Assembly (NCBI GenBank): GCA_030549495.1
Contig: JAUIRK010000859.1
Coordinates: 159,001-223,000, forward strand
DNA length: 64,000 bases
Origin: Nectonema munidae
Taxonomy: Eukaryota > Nematomorpha > Nectonematoida > Nectonematidae
Reading direction: 5' to 3'
Shown: piece by piece, positions 56,380 to 64,000 of the stretch
Numbering within the stretch: the first letter of the stretch is position 1
How the letters are laid out: each line of letters starts with the position of its first letter
The notes under the pieces: model-generated
Databases searched by the model: none
The model's input: the letters and a program-made list of their open reading frames with translations, nothing else
What the model was told of the DNA's origin: nothing
Translations under genes and position numbers: made by a program

Positions 56380-57090
56380 TTAGAATTCTAGCATTTCTTT
56401 TTTCCAATGGAAAGGAATTCTACATCAAGAACTAAAATGCCGAAATGGTCATATAATGAAACTGTCTGTTGGAAAACAAAATAGATAGCAGTGTAAATTT
56501 CGTTCATGTAGAGAAAAAAGAAGAGTAAGAACAAATAATTGGTTCGAAAATTCTCGTTTATCTTTTCGGAAAGCAGCATTGTTTATATACTGTTGGGCAC
56601 ACAACATGTCAAGTATGAAATTTTGTGAACGTGAATTAGAAATGAAGCACGAATCAGTAGTTGATTGAAACAGTTATTTGAGAGAAATATATGCCCCACA
56701 TTTTCTAGCTAATCCTAGAGTGATTGATGGAGACAACATGACTGTAGAAATAGGTAAAAGTTTGTTCACCAAAAGAAAAAATCATGTTGGACGTATGCTT
56801 CCTCAACAATGGGTTTTTGAAGGACTCTGCAGAGAGACAAAAGAAAATTTTATGTTTATTGTCCCAGACAGGAAAGCAACCCCACTTTATTTATCCAATA
56901 ATAAAGAATAGCATAAGGCCTGGAACTACAATAATAAGTGATGACTGGGGTGCATACAGAAATATGTTTTCCACGAATGATGTTTATCAGCATTTAGTTG
57001 TTAATCATTAGAAAAACTTTGTGGATCCTTCTAGTGGGGCTCACACTCAAAATATTAAACGAATTTGGAGAAGTGCCAAATAAAAAAACA
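56380..57090 (+). pseudogene. Merlin (IS1016/ISXO2-like) transposase, broken
   Basis: Pieces run in order: RNGHIMKLSVGKQNR, CREKRRVRTNNWFENSRLSF, AALFIYCWAHNMSSMKFCER and ELEMKHESVVD. Next come YLREIYAPHFLANPRVIDGD, MTVEIGKSLFTKRKNHVGRM and LPQQWVFEGLCRETKENFMF. After a frame change near 56885 come PIIKNSIRPGTTIISDDWGA, YRNM, YQHLVVNH and NFVDPSSGAHTQNI. These are the zinc and DDE regions of ISXO2-like transposases. There are stops near 56485, 56665 and 57009 and one frameshift, so it is nearly full length but dead. Terminal repeats were not identified. Confidence 0.85.
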
Positions 57091-57568
57091 GAACGGCCTT
57101 CATAAAAGTCTACTAGATTCATATGTGTGAGTCTCCTTCCCACTCTAAAAAAAATTTAAAATGATATTATATTATAATAATCAGAGAAATGTTGATGAAA
57201 CAGTAAAAAAGTAAATCATTCACTAAAAAAAAATTTTTATAGTGGGGTTTCGAAACTTGGCAAATATCCTTGTGTAAATTATAGGAAGTGTAGTTTAAGT
57301 TTTCAAATATCTTATCTCATCGGAAGAAATTGGCTGCAGTATTCTATACAAAATGATGTTGTGTTTCTACTGTACAGTTTTATGAGAAAAAGATGTAAAG
57401 AAAAGAATTCACTTTTTGTGAAACAGGGGTTCAAAATTTGGAAGCACGCCTTAGAAAAAACAGAGCATTTTCGGAAGATATATCATCATAATTATTTATT
57501 AATGATCGTGTCTAAATATATTTTTTAAGATATAAATTTGGTGCTGAAGGTGGCCCATCAAATTGGTG

Positions 57569-57826
57569 AAGGTAATTTATTGAGCACAACGTTAAAGGAT
57601 TATAAATTTTCGTTGACAATCAGCTTTTTCAAATAAAAAACCACACTCTTCAGAGAGAAGGGAGTTCTTGTTGTAGTAAACAGTGATATGTGTACCACTG
57701 AGTATCTTTAACTGTTTACTACAACAAGAACTCTCCTTGCTCTGAAGATTGTGGTTTTTTATTTGAAAAAGCTGATTGTCAGCGAAAATTTATAATCCTT
57801 TAACGTACTGCCCAATAAATTACCTT
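57569..57826. repeat. Long hairpin: 116-bp arms, 26-bp loop
   Basis: Left arm 57569-57684, right arm 57711-57826, equal in length with about nine mismatches by eye and no gaps. The arms begin AAGGTAATTTATTG and meet at AACAGT. No target duplication, TTAA or hAT-type end is visible. If transcribed it would form a long double-stranded RNA. Confidence 0.85.
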
Positions 57827-58429
57827 TACTTTATCGTTGTATGTTTTTTAAGATTCTGTTATTCACAAAGAATCCGAGCTTTTTTATTTTTGAATATTTG
57901 AAGCGTCAAAAGTCCGAAGAAAAAATAGCGTATTCTTTAACTAGCAAACAAATAGAAAAAAATATGGAATAAGTAATGAAATCACTGCACGGATACACTT
58001 CATGTAAGCCATCTCTGCTCATAAACAATCAAATTTTATCAACCGTGCCATCTCGAAACAAATAACATATATTTTCATTGACATTTGAATAAGGTTCGCT
58101 TGCAGTTCAACTTAGACTTGAATTTTAGCTTTATACATCTAACCTTTTTATTCTGTTAATATTCCAGTTAAATAAAAATAGCTTAAAATTGGAAAAAGTT
58201 ATACGAATCTTTGGCAGAAATTGTGACCGCCCAAGTGCTTCCGTTTATCTAATGTTTCAAAAACTAGTTCGATTTCTTTTTTTCTCTGAATAATTATATA
58301 TAAATTATATAATCAATATATAATTAATTATATAATCAATATATTTTAATATATTTACCCCTTCAAGGTGAAACATCAATAAATGATGTGATCCGCCAGA
58401 TTCTTTTTATGGTTTATTTTTAAACTTTT

Positions 58430-58850
58430 TGAAAAAAAAAAAAATGGAAAAGGAAAAAAAATTAAAAAAAGAAGGTTAAAAAAATTTGGACCCCCAAAAC
58501 CTATATTTTTTTTATCTCCCCTAAAAAAAAAAAATTTTTTTTTCCAAACAACACTTCACCAAAAAAAAAAATATTTTTATTTTTTGGGGGAAAATTTTTA
58601 AAAAAAGGGGGGGGAATTAAAAAAAATTTTTTTTTTTAATTTTTTTTTTGGTGAGAAAAAAAAAAAAAAAAAAAAATAATTAATTATAAAAAAAAAAAAA
58701 AAATCTTTACTTTTTTTCTAAAATACAAAAAAAAATTAAATTTATTTTTTTTTTTGAAAAATAAAAAAAAGAAGAAAAAAAAAAAAAAAAAATAGAATAG
58801 GGGAAAAAAAATACTTAAAAAAATTAAAAAAAAAAAAAAAAAAATATCAC
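58430..58850. repeat. Homopolymer-rich low-complexity block
   Basis: Long runs of A and T with occasional runs of G and C, unlike the rest of the window. It may be real simple sequence or a poorly resolved assembly region. Open frames in it (F/K-rich) are not genes. Confidence 0.7.
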
Positions 58851-58929
58851 AGTGTTGTGATGGCGCAGGAGTGATGTCGGGTATCAAAACATTAATTTTT
58901 AAAGAAATTTATTAAAAAATTTTATTTGA

Positions 58930-59128
58930 ATAGGTAAACATGGTGGCGTACAAAAACAATTCATGCCAGAGAAAGCGGCAAGATGTATCTTATATGCATT
59001 GTTTTAACCACAAACTGCACATAGCAATTAACAACTCATTATGCAAGTTGATCAGAATAAAAAAAATAGTTTGTTTTGAGCAATTGTTCAAGTTAACGAA
59101 ATGCAAAAAAATTTTTAAAAGTTTATAA
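58930..59128 (+). pseudogene. hAT-type transposase fragment
   Basis: NNSCQRKRQDVSYMHCFNHK then LHIAINNSLCKL resembles the GxxxxxYxHCxxHxLNLxxxxS segment of hAT/ZMYM-like transposases. Short, and no flanking domains were found. Confidence 0.4.
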
Positions 59129-59329
59129 AAGTTAAATATATTTTTAATTTCATGTTACCAGCTCACACAGACTTTTCATAGGTAGCACACTATTATTGGA
59201 ACTTTGAGTTGGCCGTCAAATGTGGAGGAATTTTACGTCAATTTGAAAAAATTAATTTTGCAATTATCCCTTTTCTTGTTAAAAATCATCTTATTATTTG
59301 AAATAATTAATTAGTTTTTAGAAAAATAT

Positions 59330-59402
59330 CACCTCAGACGGGACTCGAACCCGCAACCTCCGAATTAGAAGTCCGACGCGCTATCCATTGCGCCACTGAG
59401 GC
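59330..59402 (-). tRNA. tRNA-Arg-TCT: tRNA-Arg (anticodon TCT)
   Basis: The minus strand folds as a full cloverleaf. The acceptor arm is GCCTCAG with CTGAGGT. The A box is TGGCGCAATGGA. The anticodon loop CTTCTAA has TCT at positions 34-36. The T arm GCGGGTTCGAGTCCCGT contains the B box GGTTCGAGTCC. Discriminator base G. No intron. A run of five T just downstream serves as the polymerase III terminator. Confidence 0.95.
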
Positions 59403-60239
59403 ACATCAGATTCCTTAAATTTATATTTACAAAAACAGAATAAACAAAGGGAGCATTTTGTCAAAAAGTATTTTTAAAACATAAATTAAAAAAAATAATG
59501 TTTTATTTCTAATTTAAACAAAAACTAAGTGAAACAACTAAATGAACCATTTAGTAACATATAAGTAACTACTTTATCACAAAAAATTACTGTAAATAGT
59601 ATGATAATTTTGATCTCTCAGTGAATTATAATATAATTCGGCAAAGTATGCTGTCAAGATGTCGTCATTTATGTCACCTTATTGAAATTTGAAAAAGCTA
59701 GATGGATATTGCAATAAGAAGGATAGCATGAGTACCAGGTGCCTACTTTACCATCCACTAACTAGTTAACTTCTTTTTTTGTTTTTAATGTTTTATTATA
59801 TGTTTTTAAGTTGTAAAATAGTTTCAATGTCAATTGAAGTATATCAATACCTTTAACATCAATTGCTCTTGCTATTTTAGTATATATTTATTAACAACTA
59901 GTTTATCCAGAGTTTTTAAATACATGCCTCTCGTTTTGGCCTAGAGACTTCCGATTTTTCACCTTCTCTTCGCATAATATTTACCTAACGGATTTTAAAA
60001 AATTTTTTTTATAAACCAAATAAAAAATTCGTGGGACCAAAAAAGAACCAAAATTCCAAGGACCCAAATTTTTTTTTAAATTAAAAAAAAATTCCGACCA
60101 AGGACACCTCCCTTTAAAAAATTAAAATATTTAGAAGCCGAGTTGACCTACTTTCCAATTCCATTTTATTACTTTCTGACTTCGTTCTTACATTTGATAT
60201 ATATCAAGTACAATTATCAAAGTTTATATATAAGTTTAT
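59403..60239. other. AT-rich stretch
   Basis: No gene recognised. A second homopolymer-rich patch lies at about 59990-60120. Confidence 0.35.
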
Positions 60240-60545
60240 AAATGCAGCGCTTCCACCAGTATTTGATAATTGGTTTATTTATATTTACCAATCAACTGAT
60301 TATTCTTTAAGGTATCCCTATAAGTTCTTTATGCCGTCTTGTAAACGTCCTTGCACTAAAAAAGTACGAAATATAGAATTGTAAGTTTTTGGAATAATTT
60401 TTTACATGATAAAAATTTTCATCAAAACAGTTTTTATAAATTTAAAAAAGCTGTCAAAAATTATTTCATTAATATGTATATAACTGTTTGTGATCAAAAT
60501 TGTTTTGTCTGTTCTACTTCTTGTATGCAATGAATAAAAAATTTT
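60240..60545 (+). pseudogene. 3' end of a LINE reverse-transcriptase ORF
   Basis: Reads AALPPVFDNWFIYIYQSTDY, then KFFMPSCKRPCTKKVRNIE. After a frame change near 60379 it reads RIVSFWNNFLHDKNFHQNSF, YKFKKAVKNYF, and ends CFVCSTSCMQ-stop at 60532. The pattern F...RT...S..FWN.L...F...LK.YF is the C-terminus of CR1/Jockey-type LINE ORF2. AATAAAAA and a T-rich tail follow. The 5' part is truncated, as is usual for LINEs. Confidence 0.7.
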
Positions 60546-61530
60546 TTTTCTTTTTTCTTTATATGTCTATTTCCCCTTCATACTTGTTTATTGAATACAT
60601 AATACATATATTTTTCTGTTGATTAAAACTTGTTGACATCTTCTGACAATATATAATCATATAATGGATGTCAATATTAGGGTAATCATCTTAGCGGCTT
60701 CTAGCCTTTTGATAACCCAAAGTGACACAGCTGAAATCAACATTTATGTCTTCTACATCCCAAGTGAAATTTAAAGTTATTGCAATTTATATTTTTTTCA
60801 TTCATTTATCTTATTTTTTCTTGTGTTTACTTGAATAAATTTCTTCTTCTTCTTGAAATGGGTATCTCGAATTTCATTTTGTACACCTACGAGACGATAT
60901 AGTCTTTTTGTAAGCTATTAACAGCTACCAGACGATAAAGTAAACCTTTGAAGAAAACGCTTGAGACTAATTTTAAACATGACAAATTCATCTAAAAAGT
61001 GTGTACAATATACTGTCTAATATTTTGCTTCTGCATGCATTAAATCCCCACAAGATGGTGTCATGTTTCTGCGTCTGCTTTGCAAATCTTTGTTCTTAAA
61101 TGACAGTATGTGTCCCTGCATACTAAAAAACAGATCGAAACTCCGCATATAGACTAGAAAGACATGGCATTATATTCAATTTTGGAATGAACTCTTCAGA
61201 ATTGTTGAGCGATAAGTCATTGCCATTAGTGAAGTTGATTAAGATTTTGGAGAGATACGAGAAAAACGTATAAAAAGGGGCATTCATGTAATATAAAATA
61301 GGTTATTTGGTCTGTGTATTTTAGGTAAACCGTATAGGTAAGGTAGTAAGATATTAAGAAAAAACTGATTGGAACCTTTTGTATGACAATTTAATTTCTT
61401 TATAAAATTTGTAAATGAAGTGGTTGAATTTTTGTTGTGCTGTAAAAAGAAGAAATTTTAGTGTTCAAACAAGAGATTAGTACGTGGTTGAGACTGATGA
61501 AAGTGCGCTCATTTTATTTGTGTAATCTTG
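60546..61530. other. Unassigned stretch with LINE-like 3' tail
   Basis: TTGAATAAATTTCTTCTTCTTC at about 60833-60855 looks like a LINE 3' tail with (TTC)n. A similar AATAAATTCTTCTTCTTAG occurs at about 48821. No coding sequence recognised. Confidence 0.4.
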
Positions 61531-61531
61531 A

Positions 61532-61700
61532 GTGTCCAAAATAGCGAAACAATTTCCTGTTCCAAAAGTCGAAGCCTTCGCGTTGTTGGAACGACATTTA
61601 TGCTCCGAAGATGATAATCTCGACAATTCCTCCGTTCATAAGTTCGGCGACCGCGGCCGTTTTTTTGGTTGGGCCAGACTTTCATCACACTCCCTTTCTA
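61532..61700 (+). other. GC-richer leader of the following LINE, or unknown exon
   Basis: Open and relatively CpG-rich compared with its surroundings (KQFPVPKVEAFALLERHLCS). No family recognised. Its position just ahead of the 2A-like motif suggests the LINE 5' region. Confidence 0.3.
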
Positions 61701-61708
61701 GCCTAGCT

Positions 61709-63300
61709 AATTCTTTTGGGGGGAGACATAGAAATAAGCCCAGAGCCAAGTCCACAAAAATTCATCTGCTCAATTTGCAACAACTATATATACAATAACA
61801 TATGCAGCATTAAATGTAACCATACATCGACACACTGGATTCGTCTAAAATGCTCAAACATACTCCTCAAATCTTACAACACTAATTGGACCTGTGCAAA
61901 TCACTACCTCATATCCTCACCTTTTCAGAACTATTTTAGGAATAACCAACAACAGGCAACATGTTTAACCTACCACTCTAAACCCCTCATCAAAAAATCA
62001 ATAAACCTTCTCACCACCACAAAACACCACCCTACTTCAATCACCATGCAATCTCATCCTACTACTCACCACACAAAAACAAAGCATTCAAGTATATTCA
62101 AAACATTTCAAATTAAAAAAAAATCACGGAACTAACACTTCTCACCAAAAAACTTAACCCAAACGTCATCACTATCCAAAAAACCAAACTCAACCCAAAC
62201 AGTAAAACCCCTTGCATTCTACATTACACACACACACACACATCAGAACCGACCGAAACAGCAATTCAACAGGCGGCGGCTTAATAACATACATCCAAGA
62301 AAACACGAAGTATACAAAACTCACATCTGAGCATAAAAACACATTCATAGAACATCAAATCGTAAAAGTCATACTAAATAACAACCCCTATGACATCGCT
62401 AATATTTACATATCACCCAAAAAACTCCTGATTTCAATAGATAATGCCCACATAACTAACCTTTTCACACACCTCTTTAACCACAAAAATCTTATTCTTA
62501 CAGGCGATATCAACGCACATTGAACATAATGGTTTTCTCCTTACACAGAAAACAGAAGCGAAATTATCTAAATTATCCCTAACCCTAACAACTCAAACAC
62601 TCGAAACACCACATTCAAACCAGAACCTACACAAATTTCAAAAAAGCGAACTGGCAGTCTTTCTCATCATACATCGAAACCAATATCACTAGCCTTGAAC
62701 CTGATCTATTACTTACAAATAACGTACGCACAAACAAAACTCTCACAGACGTGATATTACAAGCAGACAAACTCAACATCCCTAAAGGATACATCATTGC
62801 ACCAAGTTAACCTTTTTACTTACGCAGACATCACCATTACATCCACTCACTAACCAAAGCATCACAAAAGCCACTTTCGATGTACAAACATACATCGACA
62901 CACAAATGGCTCATCGATAATAAACTCAAACTTAACCAAACAATGTCACACGCAACACTCTTTACACAATATAATTCTGAACACAACACAAAATTCAGCA
63001 TAAAAATCAACAACACTGTCATAGACACTAGTACACACCCAAAAATCTTAGGCATCACATTCGACCCCAAACTCACATACAACAGAAACATACTTACCAC
63101 CAAAGAACCAGCAAATAAAACGCTAAATATTCTCAAAGCCCTATTAGGAACTTTCTGGGGCAAACGCAAAGAAACCATAACAAATACATATAAAGCTATA
63201 AGTCCAATCTTAGAGTACGGTTCCACAATATGGGGACACCCTATCTCTCAAACAAACCTTTCCAAACTAAATAACACAAAACCCAGCTCTCCAATTGGCC
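61709..63300 (+). pseudogene. Internally deleted LINE (2A-like motif, endonuclease, RT end)
   Basis: ILLGGDIEISPEPS (61709-61756) is a decayed form of the GDIExNPGP 2A-like peptide found in CR1/L2/Jockey-related LINEs. A Cys/His finger follows (FICSICNNYI, HWIRLKCSN). The endonuclease piece lies at 62212-62523 (GGGLITYIQENTKYTKLT, NIYISPKKLL, LILTGDINAH). The end of the RT domain lies at 62798-63290: FTYADITITST in place of the YADD box, KWLIDNKLKLNQ, PKILGITFDPKLTYN, LNILKALLGTFWGK, SPILEYGSTIWG. Most of the RT is missing and frames change several times. Plus-strand codon use is A/C-rich, unlike its neighbours. Confidence 0.8.
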
Positions 63301-63372
63301 TACATGTCAACCTGTATACTACAATGGTTTCTATTTCATGTACAAATGACTAGGGAGACAATGTTCAACTTT

Positions 63373-63800
63373 CTGTTCACATTTTGCTAGATGTAAGATT
63401 TGATATACCTCATTCGGGGAGACGATGCTACATAAGTTATTACCTATATACTACGATGGTTCATCTCCAACCTGTATACCGCGATGATTCATCTCCAACT
63501 TGTATAACGCGATGATTCATCTTCAACTTGTATACCGCGATGATTCATCTCCAACCTATCAGTTCATATTTTGCTAGATGTAAGATTTGATATACCTCAT
63601 TCGGGGAGAGGATGTTAGATAAGTTATTACCTATATTTTTCACGATATTAAATAATATATTTTATCAAATAATCAAAATAAAATTCTGTAATCAAAGAAT
63701 CGAAAAATATTATTTAAAAAAGTCAAAAAATATGGAACTTTCTGTTCATATTTTGCTACCTCATACGATGTTACAAAAGTTATTACCTTTACTTTGCAAT
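63373..63800. repeat. Tandem repeats: about 80-bp unit (three copies) and 28-bp unit (about four copies)
   Basis: The segment starting near TGTTCACATTTTGCTAGATG and ending AAGTTATTACCTATAT occurs at about 63378-63458, 63559-63640 and, shortened, 63739-63795. Between the first two lie about four copies of a 28-bp unit (TGTATACCGCGATGATTCAT, CTCCAACC) at about 63450-63557. Confidence 0.8.
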
Positions 63801-64000
63801 TAGCACGATTTTAAATATTATATTTGTCAAGTAATCAAAGAATCAAAAAATATTTATTCTTTTTAAATACATCGTTGACTCCCTACTTTTAAAATAGAAA
63901 GATAAACCTAGTCTTTAATAATTAATTTTTATCAAATTATGCACATACGAAACTAAAAGTAAGGGGAGCCAACCTATATATTTAAAAGGAATAAATATTT

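Noticed and set aside
58684-58887. F/K-rich minus-strand open frame
   Set aside because: Product of the homopolymer block, not a gene.
1-64000. CRISPR arrays, operons or phage genes
   Set aside because: None present. Repeats are eukaryotic transposons, SINEs and minisatellites, and genes have spliceosomal introns.

Overview
The window is AT-rich DNA of an invertebrate animal, most likely an arthropod. It has GT-AG introns from 68 bp to several kb, AATAAA polyadenylation signals, tRNA-derived SINEs and a dense mixture of hAT, pogo/Tigger, piggyBac-type, Merlin, IS630/Tc1-type and LINE remnants. No bacterial operon, phage or CRISPR structure is present. The species cannot be fixed from the sequence alone.

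Host genes. (1) Positions 2675-5831 (+) hold the 3' exons of a REXO1-like DEDDh RNA exonuclease with every catalytic residue in place. (2) Positions 17437-24314 (+) hold a second, diverged copy with the same three-exon structure and intron phases. Its last exon has lost 22 nt, which removes the Exo III aspartate and shifts the frame. (3) Positions 30760-47828 (-) hold a TRMT1-like tRNA guanine-26 N2-dimethyltransferase. I located eight exons that join in phase; one exon near the N-terminus could not be found. (4) A tRNA-Arg(TCT) gene lies at 59330-59402 (-).

Repeats by region. 0-0.65 kb: an LTR-retroelement fossil runs off the left edge. 7-8.5 kb: a broken hAT. 9.2-11.5 kb: an IS630/Tc1-like transposon carrying a MULE-like element with a 9-bp target duplication, which itself carries a Tigger-like element. 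11.9-12.4 kb: a minisatellite split by a SINE with a 13-bp target duplication. 13.3-14.2 kb: a LINE ORF1. 17.8-25.6 kb: several hAT MITEs and one hAT body. 26.5-27.4 kb: a pogo/Tigger transposase remnant. 28.27-30.53 kb: a complete-length but dead hAT with both ends. 32-40 kb (TRMT1 introns): hAT MITEs, a SINE and a piggyBac transposase piece. 49.6-54.2 kb: an old pogo/Tigger element with later insertions. 56.4-57.1 kb: a Merlin transposase. 57.57-57.83 kb: a long perfect-length hairpin. 60.2-63.3 kb: two LINE fragments, followed by short tandem repeats to the right end.

The most unusual structure is a family of seven 128-132 bp elements at TTAA sites. They share an internal core but fall into four subfamilies. 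In each subfamily the terminal inverted repeat is different, and so is a small palindrome about 15 bp inside one end. I do not recognise this modular layout as a described family. A piggyBac transposase fragment in the same window (39.37-40.08 kb) is a possible relative.
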